This document shows, piece by piece, positions 1 through 5,677 of a stretch of DNA of 9,051 bases; within the stretch, counting starts at the first letter, position 1; the number at the start of each line of letters is the position of its first letter. A program made the position numbers and the translations under genes. The notes under the pieces are model-generated. The model made no database searches. It was not told where the DNA came from and was given only the letters and a program-made list of their open reading frames with translations. Source of the stretch: Bacillota bacterium (GTDB taxonomy: Bacteria > Bacillota_C > Negativicutes > JAEYSJ01); the NCBI GenBank assembly GCA_023434855.1, contig JAEYSJ010000198.1:1-9051 (forward strand), in the 5' to 3' direction.

Positions 1-23
1 TAAATAAGCGCGGAGGTATAATT

Positions 24-149
24 ATGAAAAAAGAACCTAAATATCAGACAGGCAATGTGGGTGTGGAAAACAACCCCAAAGCCGGCCAATCCACCCAAAA
101 ACAGCAGCACACAATACAGTCACCTAAAGCATCAACCCAACACTACTAA
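24..149 (+). CDS. 41-aa hydrophilic peptide, function unknown
   Basis: A short reading frame starts at ATG 24, eight bases after a good ribosome binding site (CGGAGG, 11-16), and ends at TAA 147-149. The product begins MKKEPKYQTG and ends SPKASTQHY. It is polar throughout, rich in Gln, Lys, Thr and Asn, with no membrane segment, no cysteine and no recognisable motif, so it is probably disordered. An intrinsic terminator begins at the stop codon, which supports a real, separately ended transcription unit. I do not recognise a family. Upstream genes lie outside the window, so it could be the last gene of an operon. The binding site plus terminator make it likely real; the function is open. Confidence 0.6.
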   Translation: MKKEPKYQTGNVGVENNPKAGQSTQKQQHTIQSPKASTQHY

Positions 150-180
150 CAGGGCCGTTATTCAACGGTCCTGTTTTGTT
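149..180 (+). terminator. Intrinsic terminator of the 41-aa gene
   Basis: An 11-bp stem (149-159 with 164-174, one G-T pair, loop ATTC) is followed by TTTGTTT. It starts on the last base of the stop codon of the 41-aa gene. Confidence 0.85.
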
Positions 181-182
181 TG

Positions 183-390
183 CGGGAGAAACCGATTAAC
201 CGCCAAGAATGTCTAACCGCCAAGATCGCCAAGGCCGCCAAGAAAAACATTGGATTTTATTAATAAATGCTTAGATGCTTGGCCCTTTTAGGGATGTATT
301 TCTCCGGTAAAGAATAATTATCTCACTGGAAAATATTAAAAATATCCCTTGGCGTTCTTGGCGTCCTTGGCGGTTAATCGGTTTCTCCCG
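183..390. repeat. 208-bp palindromic dispersed repeat, long form
   Basis: The ends are perfect 25-bp inverted repeats (183-207 and 366-390) with the core CCGATTAACCGCCAAG. Inside each arm lie further 9-base units of the type CGCCAAGGA: the left arm has a second TAACCGCCAAG unit from 213, and the right arm carries three CTTGGCG units. The middle (about 246-337) is AT-rich and shows no gene. A shorter copy of the same design lies at 7362-7420, where the arms are separated by only a few bases. Transcribed, the element would form a long hairpin. The region 150-467 holds nothing else that I can support. Confidence 0.85.
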
Positions 391-467
391 GCTGTTTTTA
401 CTTGTTCGAACAAGCCGTTATTGTGATAAAATTTATAATAATAGTCAACAACCGGACCGGAGGGAAT

Positions 468-698
468 ATGTATTATTTTGAGAGTGTTATAGGAACCTTT
501 TGGATTAAATACGACTACAATAACCCTGAATGGTATTATTTAGGCATCGACGATACAATAATCGGGTCATACAGATCAATACTGTGTGCGGCAGAAGATG
601 TTCGGACCCATGCAACCGGTTACGCCGGGTGGGATGAGCTAAGCCGTTCTGTGTATTCGCCTGAAAGTATATTAGAATGGCAGAAACTCAGGATATAA
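468..698 (+). CDS. 76-aa orphan protein, aromatic-rich
   Basis: The start chosen is ATG 468, preceded by GGAGGG (459-464) at a rather short spacing. An in-frame TTG at 402 would add 22 residues but lacks a binding site and sits next to the repeat. The protein begins MYYFESVIGTFWIKYDY and ends ESILEWQKLRI; it is soluble and rich in Trp and Tyr, with no membrane helix. Small proteins of this style (an N-terminal IGTFWIK-like strand, LGIDD, a C-terminal W-E/D-L run) occur, as far as I recall, in accessory regions of various bacteria without assigned function; that resemblance is from memory only. It is followed by a hairpin at 707-730. Confidence 0.6.
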   Translation: MYYFESVIGTFWIKYDYNNPEWYYLGIDDTIIGSYRSILCAAEDVRTHATGYAGWDELSRSVYSPESILEWQKLRI

Positions 699-706
699 TA
701 TAAAAT

Positions 707-730
707 GCCTGACGGCACACGCCGTCAGGC
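707..730. terminator. Perfect 10-bp hairpin, likely terminator
   Basis: GCCTGACGGC (707-716), loop ACAC, GCCGTCAGGC (721-730) form a perfect GC-rich stem just after the stop of the 76-aa gene and also downstream of the minus-strand gene ending at 765. Neither side has a clean T-run (GAACTTT on plus, ATTTTATATT on minus), so it may serve both strands weakly or be a 3'-end stabilising hairpin. Confidence 0.55.
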
Positions 731-764
731 GAACTTTAAAATTCCCGCAAACTGTACATACTTC

Positions 765-920
765 CTATTGCCCACTCGCAGCTTCCTTTTTAAGCGCTGC
801 TTCAGTTACCCATACAAAATATACTGTTCCACATCTATTACAAACACATTGATTCCAGCCTACTGCTATATTACTACTAGTAAAATGAGCAAATCCGCCA
901 CATTCATGTTTTATTCTCAT
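765..920 (-). CDS. 51-aa zinc-ribbon-like small protein
   Basis: On the minus strand ATG 918-920 follows a strong purine-rich site (AAGGGGG, six bases upstream) and runs to TAG at 765-767. The product starts MRIKHECGGFAH. Possible metal ligands are His5, Cys7 and His12, then Cys25, Cys27 and Cys30 in the form C-V-C-N-R-C-G, which resembles a zinc knuckle; the tail ends in a short Lys/Glu/Ala-rich helix. This suggests a small zinc-binding protein, perhaps a rubredoxin-like or ribbon fold, but no family is recognised. A structured element lies upstream at 1020-1121 and the next gene upstream (1150-1386) has the same direction, so the three may share a transcript. The opposite-strand frame here is a shadow. 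Confidence 0.6.
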   Translation of the reverse strand: MRIKHECGGFAHFTSSNIAVGWNQCVCNRCGTVYFVWVTEAALKKEAASGQ

Positions 921-1019
921 GTGATTCCCCCTTCCCGACTGCTGTTAGCGACTTAAATAAAGAAGCACTCATTTACTCAAAATAGTATAGTGTCAGTCCA
1001 CCACTAGCCTGTCTACATA

Positions 1020-1121
1020 GCCCGCACTAAAGAGTTACCGCTATAGTTCTTCCGTCCAGTTCGGCTGAACCCAACGGCAGAGTTCGGAGCACTAGCTCCC
1101 CGGGCAAACAAGCTTTAGTGC
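1020..1121. ncRNA. Candidate structured RNA / leader element, unassigned
   Basis: A perfect 9-bp closing stem (GCACTAAAG 1024-1032 with CTTTAGTGC 1113-1121) encloses two smaller hairpins: CCGT/ACGG with inner GTTC/GAAC and loop GGCT (1052-1077), and GGAGC/GCTCC with loop ACTA (1086-1099). GCCCG (1020-1024), just outside and overlapping the closing stem by one base, is complementary to CGGGC (1101-1105) inside it, giving pseudoknot or switching potential. Read on the minus strand it lies about 100 bases upstream of the 51-aa gene and downstream of the 78-aa gene. It does not match any riboswitch consensus I could recall. No T-run follows on either strand, so it is not a simple terminator. Confidence 0.5.
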
Positions 1122-1149
1122 ATTCTATAGAGAATTTTAAAATCCCATA

Positions 1150-1386
1150 TTATTTCCACTCGAATACCAAAGTAACTATTAACTCGTCACCTTCAGGTTT
1201 TATACTGTAGTAAGAACAATAAGAAAGAACTTTCTTAAAAGATCTAAGTTGTTTCGGAGTTTCAGCAACAATCTCCGGCACTCGAACATTTACAAGCGCT
1301 TTATTATTGAAATTTTCCACAACACTTACATTATTAGAAACCAGCTTGATGGCGGTTAAGATACGGATAAAGGTTGCCCGTTTCAT
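1150..1386 (-). CDS. 78-aa orphan protein
   Basis: ATG 1384-1386 follows AGGGGGG with good spacing; the frame ends at TAA 1150-1152. The product begins MKRATFIRILTAIKLVSNN and ends ELIVTLVFEWK. An N-terminal basic amphipathic helix is followed by alternating hydrophobic stretches that look like beta strands; no signal peptide, cysteine pair or known motif is evident. Upstream is a plausible extended -10 promoter (1441-1449). No convincing terminator follows, and the next features on the same strand are the structured element and the 51-aa zinc-ribbon-like gene, so the transcript may continue. Function unknown; the coding call rests on the binding site and promoter. Confidence 0.6.
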   Translation of the reverse strand: MKRATFIRILTAIKLVSNNVSVVENFNNKALVNVRVPEIVAETPKQLRSFKKVLSYCSYYSIKPEGDELIVTLVFEWK

Positions 1387-1440
1387 ATTGGCCCCCCTTT
1401 ACTAATTTAATTACTGCCATTCAGAAACTTATACATATTA

Positions 1441-1449
1441 ATTATATCA
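1441..1449 (-). promoter_or_regulatory. Extended -10 promoter for the 78-aa gene
   Basis: On the minus strand the bases read TGATATAAT, a perfect -10 hexamer with the TGN extension. No good -35 is present, as is usual for extended -10 promoters. It lies 55 bases upstream of the start codon. Confidence 0.45.
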
Positions 1450-1545
1450 TAACTAACAGTATTTATCACTATAACTTTGCCTATGAAATTAATTAAACTC
1501 CCGCCCAAGCGAGGACCAAACGACTATCGACTTGCGGTGGTCACA

Positions 1546-2160
1546 TTATTGTATTTGGCTGACCATCTGTTTAAATATTGGCTGCCAAAACATCCTGTCA
1601 CTATCAGGACATAAAAATCCCACACCAGTTAAGTGCCTGTCCTTTACTGTAACATATATGTCAGCAAACATTGGTAACGGCAGTTTATCTGTTGCAATTA
1701 AACGCGCTTCAAGTAAGAAAGCGTTCTGTTTTCCCATGGCAGCTTTTTGTATGGGATACCATTGCAGCAATTTTGCACCATTACTCTCCAAAGTCCTTTC
1801 AACAGTACCTTTTAAAGTGTCAGAAGCCATCTGCAGCAGTGGCTCTTTAAATTCTACGTAATTAAAAAGATCAGCAGCAAGACCCATGTCTTTATTATCT
1901 TTATAAATGATAGTACGGGCATAATGATACGTGTCTTGCTGCAGGCCGGTCATATCATATTGAGCATTAATATTTTCTATACCATCGATATTTTTTGCTT
2001 CATTAACTTGCAGCCAGGCTGGGACCAGCATCGTGCCAACGCCGGTAATTTCCAGGGAAATACTGTTTGACGGCACAGCAGCTCCGCAAACGGCAATGCC
2101 AGGCAGAACAAATTCCACCATCAGATATAACCCCAATAAAAAAATAAGGATTCTTTTCAT
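1546..2160 (-). CDS. Secreted protein of unknown function
   Basis: The start chosen is ATG 2158-2160, behind GAGGGGTGA; a longer in-frame version from 2238 adds 26 residues without a comparable site and begins only one base beyond the exporter stop. The 204-aa product begins MKRILIFLLGLYLMVEFVL, a classic signal peptide (basic N-end, hydrophobic core to about residue 24) ending near ...AVCGAA. The cysteine at 25 does not fit a lipobox because valine precedes it, so export with signal peptidase I cleavage is favoured. The mature part (about 175 residues) is a mixed alpha/beta domain without recognisable motif. It is the third gene after the Lrp regulator and LysE-type exporter in the same direction, 79 bases downstream of the latter. 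No clear terminator follows. Function unknown. Confidence 0.8.
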   Translation of the reverse strand: MKRILIFLLGLYLMVEFVLPGIAVCGAAVPSNSISLEITGVGTMLVPAWLQVNEAKNIDGIENINAQYDMTGLQQDTYHYARTIIYKDNKDMGLAADLFNYVEFKEPLLQMASDTLKGTVERTLESNGAKLLQWYPIQKAAMGKQNAFLLEARLIATDKLPLPMFADIYVTVKDRHLTGVGFLCPDSDRMFWQPIFKQMVSQIQ

Positions 2161-2239
2161 AAAATTCACCCCTCGTCTATTGTTATAATGATTTGAATTA
2201 GCAGGACTGACCGGAGAATCCGGCAAATTAAAGGGCAAT

Positions 2240-2851
2240 TCATATGCTCATGAGACTAAGTGTACCGAATCCCGCTATTATAACTCCGGAAAACTTGTTA
2301 ACCCATTTGAGCCGCCTAGGATTAACTTTAGAGCGAAATACATTTACCATTCCACTTAACGTTAGCCACCAAAGCATGGACCCAAGAAAGACGCCAAAAA
2401 CCAATAAGCCTGCCAACATATAGTTTTTTCCGATTGAACCTGCCCCCAGTCCGGCAAAAACAGCCGCAAAAGAAATTATCGTCAGCGGGTTAGTCAACGT
2501 TAAGAAAAAAGCGGATATATAGGCCCCTAGCAGACCGTTGCCGCCTGCCTGGGCAACTGTTTCCGCCGGGACGGACTTAAATGTTGTATAGCCCAGATAA
2601 AGTAAAAATACCCCCCCTGTCAATCGTAAAAATGATTGATTGTCCAGCAAAAAAGTGGAAATAGCTGTCACACTAAAGGCGGCTATGCAGCCATATAAGG
2701 CATCAGCCGTTGCAGTCCCCACGCCTGAAAGGAAACCGTTCAACATTCCATCCGACAAGGTCCGCCTGATACAAAGCACTCCCAGCGGTCCTACCGGGGC
2801 AGCTATAGAAAACCCTAATAGTATTCCTTTAATAAAAAAAAATAACTCCAT
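2240..2851 (-). CDS. LysE/RhtB-family amino acid exporter
   Basis: The 203-aa product has the length and six-hydrophobic-segment pattern of the LysE/RhtB translocators, inner-membrane proteins that export amino acids or related small molecules. The N-terminal family signature is visible: helix 1 runs into AAPVGPLGVLC (residues 17-27), and further helices lie near 38-66, 70-92, 105-130, 142-165 and 183-203. TLTNPLTIISF (about 116-126) is the conserved Asn-Pro segment in the middle of the family. ATG 2849-2851 lies five bases after the stop of the lrp-like gene, and its binding site (AAAGGGGG) is inside the end of that gene, so the two are almost certainly cotranscribed. The regulator probably controls it. 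The substrate cannot be read from sequence. Confidence 0.92.
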   Translation of the reverse strand: MELFFFIKGILLGFSIAAPVGPLGVLCIRRTLSDGMLNGFLSGVGTATADALYGCIAAFSVTAISTFLLDNQSFLRLTGGVFLLYLGYTTFKSVPAETVAQAGGNGLLGAYISAFFLTLTNPLTIISFAAVFAGLGAGSIGKNYMLAGLLVFGVFLGSMLWWLTLSGMVNVFRSKVNPRRLKWVNKFSGVIIAGFGTLSLMSI

Positions 2852-2856
2852 TCCCT

Positions 2857-3318
2857 TTACCCCCTTTCAATTTTTAGTGGTAGTACCGGGGTTTCTTTAA
2901 CAGTGGATAAAATTACAGTTGTCCGTGTTTTAGTACCAGGCAAAGACTTTATTTTCTCACTGATCAACCGCTCGAGATCACGCGTGCCGGAACAACGGAT
3001 CTTTAAAGCATAATCTTCCGCACCGGCAACATGATGGCATTCCAGTATCTCCGGCAAATTATTAACCATATTCAAAAAATCATGTTTCTGCTCGGGACGT
3101 TCCAATGTTACTGCTATAAAAGCGGCTAAGCCACAGCCTATAGCATCCGGGTCTATTAAGGCCGAATAGCCCTTTATCACTCCTGTTTCTTCCAACTTGC
3201 GAACCCTGTCCGCCGCTGCGGGAGCCGACAACCCAAGCATTGTTCCCAATTCCGCCCATGTTGCCCGGGCCTGTTCCATAAGTCGTTTGATAACTTTCAA
3301 ATCGTTAGTATCCATCAT
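2857..3318 (-). CDS. Lrp/AsnC-family transcriptional regulator
   Basis: This is a 153-aa protein, the normal length for the family. Residues about 5-50 form the winged helix-turn-helix (IKRLMEQARATWAELGTMLG, then a recognition helix with AAADRVRKLEE and the wing GVIKGY). Residues about 63-145 form the RAM ligand-binding and oligomerisation domain, with the typical AGAEDYALKIRC segment replacing the family G-x-YD turn. Three start codons lie in a row (GTG 3321, ATG 3318, ATG 3315); ATG 3318 fits the weak AAGGG site best. Such regulators sense amino acids and often control a neighbouring exporter, here the LysE-type gene 5 bases downstream. A promoter is visible at 3350-3378; autoregulation is likely but inferred. 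The exact amino acid is unknown. Confidence 0.93.
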   Translation of the reverse strand: MMDTNDLKVIKRLMEQARATWAELGTMLGLSAPAAADRVRKLEETGVIKGYSALIDPDAIGCGLAAFIAVTLERPEQKHDFLNMVNNLPEILECHHVAGAEDYALKIRCSGTRDLERLISEKIKSLPGTKTRTTVILSTVKETPVLPLKIERG

Positions 3319-3349
3319 CACATACGCCCTTTTATAATGTTTTAATCAT

Positions 3350-3378
3350 ATAATACATTCAATTGTAAGATAAGTAAA
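3350..3378 (-). promoter_or_regulatory. Promoter of the lrp-lysE operon
   Basis: On the minus strand TTTACT (3373-3378) and TATTAT (3350-3355) are 17 bases apart, matching 4/6 and 5/6 of the vegetative consensus. The surrounding AT-rich, partly palindromic sequence is also the kind of place an Lrp protein would bind its own promoter, though no specific operator can be defined. Confidence 0.5.
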
Positions 3379-3387
3379 GAAAAACTT

Positions 3388-3439
3388 GTTATTTACGACC
3401 AAGACTCCCGCTGTAGCGGGAGTCTTGGCCTTAAATAAC
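3388..3439. repeat. 52-bp two-tier palindrome between divergent promoters
   Basis: Perfect outer arms GTTATTTA (3388-3395) and TAAATAAC (3432-3439) flank, after a 3-base mismatch on each side, a perfect 13-bp GC-rich stem (3399-3411 with 3416-3428, loop TGTA). It lies upstream of both the minus-strand lrp-like gene and the plus-strand gene at 3565, so it is not in the expected place for a terminator of either. It could be a repeat-element remnant, a structural or protein-binding palindrome, or the terminator of a short unannotated RNA. Confidence 0.8.
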
Positions 3440-3528
3440 TTTGTAAAAAACTTATAAGCATATATTTTTCTACCGCAGAATTAATAACTGGATGACGGCA
3501 GGAAAATCGGTAAAAAACGAAGCAACTA

Positions 3529-3537
3529 TGGTATAAT
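3529..3537 (+). promoter_or_regulatory. Extended -10 promoter for the DUF6173-like gene
   Basis: TGGTATAAT gives a perfect -10 hexamer with TGN extension, 27 bases before the start codon; the -35 region is poor. Confidence 0.55.
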
Positions 3538-3564
3538 ATATCCATATACAAAGGAGATAAAGCT

Positions 3565-3981
3565 ATGAATAAATATATGCCTGTTATGCCTATCGTAAGA
3601 TCAACTGCTCAAACTAGGCAGCAACCGGAAATGGCCAGTGTTTATCATAAACAACTTGAAGAATATATCAGACAATTTGAGAAAACCCTTGACCAGGAAC
3701 ACGAAGTAGCCATGCGTCTTGTCAGTTTTGGACAAACCGTACAATTTTCCGTGCAACGGATAGGATACTATAATCCTAAACTAATTAGTTTTTACGGTGA
3801 AATGCCTGATGGTTCTGCTGTGCAGCTTATTCAGAATGTCAGTCAGATTAGCTTTCTTCTTATGGCCGTCAAACGTAAAGATCCTGAAAAGCCAAAATGT
3901 CTGATAGGATTTTGCTCCGATGAGGAGGAACTTCAGGCGGCAGCCCAACCGCAAGAGCAATCTGCGGCAACATCCGAATAA
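3565..3981 (+). CDS. DUF6173-like protein
   Basis: ATG 3565 follows AAGGAG at 3551-3556 and an extended -10 promoter. The 138-aa soluble product has a flexible N-terminus, a helix (about residues 27-48, QLEEYIRQFEKTLDQEHEV), then a beta-rich core with RLVSFGQTVQFSVQRIGYYNP, LISFYGEMPDGSAVQLIQ and VSQISFLLMAV, and a Gln/Ala-rich disordered tail after residue 120. The combination of LVSFGQ, IGYYNP.LI.FYG, VQLIQ.VSQ and KPKCLIGF matches what I remember of the DUF6173 family, whose function is not known to me. It stands alone: own promoter upstream and a strong terminator 14 bases after the stop. It is transcribed away from the lrp-lysE operon. Family name is from memory. Confidence 0.75.
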   Translation: MNKYMPVMPIVRSTAQTRQQPEMASVYHKQLEEYIRQFEKTLDQEHEVAMRLVSFGQTVQFSVQRIGYYNPKLISFYGEMPDGSAVQLIQNVSQISFLLMAVKRKDPEKPKCLIGFCSDEEELQAAAQPQEQSAATSE

Positions 3982-3994
3982 TTTTAGAATTCAT

Positions 3995-4028
3995 AAAAGC
4001 CCATCGTTGTCGCAACGATGGGCTTTTT
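3995..4028 (+). terminator. Intrinsic terminator of the DUF6173-like gene
   Basis: A perfect 15-bp stem (AAAAGCCCATCGTTG 3995-4009, loop TCG, complement 4013-4027) ends in five T residues. Its core CCATCGTTG is shared with the terminator at 6795-6821. Confidence 0.92.
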
Positions 4029-4054
4029 GCTTACCAGAATATTTCCCTGGCACT

Positions 4055-4083
4055 AAAAAACAAAACCCCCGCACAAGGCGGGG
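4055..4083 (-). terminator. Intrinsic terminator, minus strand
   Basis: Read on the minus strand, CCCCGC (4083-4078), a 5-base loop and GCGGGG (4072-4067) are followed by G and then TTTTGTTTTTT. It lies about 160 bases past the stop of the membrane protein at 4244-4891 and is probably its end, leaving a long 3' untranslated region that includes the hairpin at 4111-4138. Confidence 0.75.
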
Positions 4084-4110
4084 CAAATTAAAAGAGAGTA
4101 AGAGAATGTC

Positions 4111-4138
4111 ACAGTTATTATTGCCGGATAATAACTGT
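4111..4138. other. 11-bp perfect hairpin in a gene-free gap
   Basis: ACAGTTATTAT (4111-4121), loop TGCCGG, ATAATAACTGT (4128-4138). On plus it is followed by TTTATTC, a weak T-run; on minus it lies within the presumed 3' untranslated region of the 4244-4891 gene. The rest of the gap 4084-4243 shows no supported gene. Confidence 0.6.
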
Positions 4139-4243
4139 TTTATTCAAAAACATTCACCCGATCTCCGGAATTTTCAGGGCGTGGGACAGGTATAAGGAAT
4201 AAGCGAGTAATCCCCGGAAAATTCAGACATTATTTAAAATAAT

Positions 4244-4891
4244 TTAATGGAATTGCAATGTAACACTTTGTCTTTGTTGTGCCGCTAAATATCTATAGCG
4301 TTTTTGCTTCAATATTTGCGCCAAGCGGCTGGCATTAGGAGTTTCAAAGATAATTGCACTGGTTTCCCCGTTATTATTTTTAAAATTGATACGCAGATAT
4401 TTATCCCTTTTCTTTAAGGCAAATGTCAATACACCTGCCGTCAGAAAACGGCCTACCGTTAAACTTTCGCGGGTTTCTGCCGATACTTGCAATATATTTT
4501 CCAAAAAAATATTAAAATTAATGCTTTCAGAATTTGATACGAAAACCAATTCCCTGTCATTGACACCAAACAGGCCTTTCACCGGGCTTTTTATCACCCG
4601 CAAAGGATGTCCACCAAGATATGCAACTTCATAAGTAACTACTGAAGTGTCATTATCAGATAAACGTTTCCCAAATTTATTCATTTTTGCTGCTTTATTC
4701 TGTTGCCCTGAGAAGCTGATCATTAAAACTAATCCTGTTATTATCCATACATACATACCGACATTTGGACTTCCCATAAGCCAGTTAAAAGCCGTGATAA
4801 ATATCATTGCCAGTACACTAATACTTATAACAGATTTCAATAATGATATTACTGCTATTTTAACCTTCTCTTTTGATTGAATATCCATCAT
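4244..4891 (-). CDS. Two-helix membrane protein with possible PH-like domain
   Basis: ATG 4889-4891 follows GAGGGGGG at good spacing. The 215-aa product has a short Lys-rich cytosolic start, two membrane helices (about residues 14-38 and 43-61, with VGMYVWIITGLVLMISF), then a soluble C-terminal part. Within it, residues about 85-195 alternate short strands and end in a helix: ELVFVSNSESINFNIFLENI, TVGRFLTAGVLTFALKKR, KYLRINFKN and a final ASRLAQILKQKRYRYL. This resembles the layout of bacterial PH/GRAM-like domains that follow membrane helices, but no diagnostic motif is present. It is monocistronic: a 370-base gap lies upstream and a terminator downstream. Function unknown; a membrane-associated sensing or scaffold role is only a guess. 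Confidence 0.8.
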   Translation of the reverse strand: MMDIQSKEKVKIAVISLLKSVISISVLAMIFITAFNWLMGSPNVGMYVWIITGLVLMISFSGQQNKAAKMNKFGKRLSDNDTSVVTYEVAYLGGHPLRVIKSPVKGLFGVNDRELVFVSNSESINFNIFLENILQVSAETRESLTVGRFLTAGVLTFALKKRDKYLRINFKNNNGETSAIIFETPNASRLAQILKQKRYRYLAAQQRQSVTLQFH

Positions 4892-5071
4892 TAATTCCCC
4901 CCTCTAAAGATTCAATGCAGGATAGCTTGTATTATTTTCACAATACCATAATTGTCATATGGAATTTGTCGAATGGACACTCATTATTTTGTAATAATTT
5001 GTAACATTATACTTTTCTTGCAGAAAATATTTTTCACGGTACTTATAATTAAGAAGCTTTGGAATACGCTA

Positions 5072-5098
5072 ACCACAGAGGACACAGAGGACACGGAG
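5072..5098. repeat. CACAGAGGA-type 9-mer repeat, three units
   Basis: ACCACAGAG, GACACAGAG and GACACGGAG follow one another with a 9-base period. The unit design (9-mers starting after an ACC) parallels the CGCCAAGGA repeats at 183-390 and 7362-7420, but the sequence differs and no inverted partner is seen within 150 bases. A degraded likeness (CAACAGAGGACATGAGG) lies near 8119-8135. Confidence 0.65.
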
Positions 5099-5123
5099 GG
5101 TTATTATTAATACTCTTATTCCC

Positions 5124-5225
5124 GGCGACGTCCTGAGCTCAACGTACTTCCGTCGTCCACATCAAAGAATTTAAGTTACTTTTCGGCTAAACTGCAGGGC
5201 AGTCGTCCGAAAAGTTATAAATTCT
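5124..5225. ncRNA. Tandem hairpins upstream of a terminator, candidate small RNA
   Basis: Hairpin 1: GGCGACG (5124-5130) with CGTCGTCC (5151-5158), one bulge. Hairpin 2 is long: AGAATTTA (5166-5173) with TAAATTCT (5218-5225), then ACTTTTCGG (5178-5186) with CCGAAAAGT (5207-5215), then ACTGC/GCAGT around AGG (5191-5203). Fourteen bases later a bidirectional terminator (5239-5263) follows, so a plus-strand transcript would be a compact structured RNA. A TATAAT at about 5044-5049 could serve as -10 but has no well-spaced -35. It could instead be a repeat-type element or a 3' untranslated region. The gap 4892-5261 contains no gene I can support. Confidence 0.4.
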
Positions 5226-5238
5226 GATACAGTAAAAT

Positions 5239-5263
5239 AAAAAGAGCCCGAAGGCTCTTTTTT
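5239..5263. terminator. Bidirectional intrinsic terminator
   Basis: AAAAAGAGCC (5239-5248), loop CGAA, GGCTCTTTTT with six T residues through 5263. It has T-runs on both strands. On minus it overlaps the stop codon of the ACT-like gene; on plus it would end the candidate RNA at 5124-5225. Confidence 0.88.
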
Positions 5264-5507
5264 AATCCTGTACTTTGTTTACTGATATCACCTGATACAT
5301 ACAACCACCATATTCATTCAAACTGCGTTTTAGTTCATTCTCGCTAATATTTGAATCTGCCAACGTAATATCCAAAAATATTTCATCAGTATTAGAATTG
5401 TCCCACTTGACTTTATCAATAGGCAAGTTTGCTCTGCGAATGTTTTTTACTATACTTTCAATCTCTCGTTCTGTATTACCGATTTGCACCCGAAAATGAT
5501 TATTCAA
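5262..5507 (-). CDS. Small ACT-like domain protein
   Basis: The frame can be extended to GTG 5514-5516, but that codon overlaps the binding site GAGAGGTG; TTG 5505-5507, six bases after it, is the better start and gives 81 residues. The product shows a ferredoxin-like beta-alpha-beta-beta-alpha-beta order: HFRVQIGN (strand), EREIESIVKNIRRANLPI (helix), EIFLDITLA (strand), ISENELKRSLNEYGG (helix), MYQVISVNKV (strand). This is the plan of ACT domains such as the small regulatory subunit of acetolactate synthase, or free-standing ACT proteins, which bind amino acids. No enzyme domain is attached and no amino-acid gene is adjacent. The ACT assignment comes from the pattern and is moderately sure. 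Confidence 0.75.
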   Translation of the reverse strand: MNNHFRVQIGNTEREIESIVKNIRRANLPIDKVKWDNSNTDEIFLDITLADSNISENELKRSLNEYGGCMYQVISVNKVQD

Positions 5508-5677
5508 GACATTCACCTCTCTGTTAATAATATTTTATATAATAATCTTCCACAAATAGTAGCCAAATTCCTTCGCCTTTACTCTTTTTTAACTAAGTAT
5601 TGGCAAAACCGCTTTCACCAGCATACGATACAATGATCCTAAAAATAAAATACATATTCGGGAGAGGAGGCGCTAAT

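Noticed and set aside
183..241. CRISPR-like spaced CGCCAAG repeats
   Set aside because: Units are 9 bases, contiguous and palindromic with a distant arm; there are no unique spacers of regular length and no cas gene.
705..956. 83-aa plus-strand frame
   Set aside because: It starts inside the hairpin at 707, has no binding site, and lies opposite the better supported 51-aa minus-strand gene.
1532..1861. 109-aa plus-strand frame
   Set aside because: It is antisense to the secreted-protein gene, which has a signal peptide and binding site; this frame has neither.
4106..4195. 29-aa frame MSQLLLPDNNCF...
   Set aside because: Only a weak GAGAG precedes it and it overlaps the 11-bp hairpin at 4111-4138; no other coding sign.
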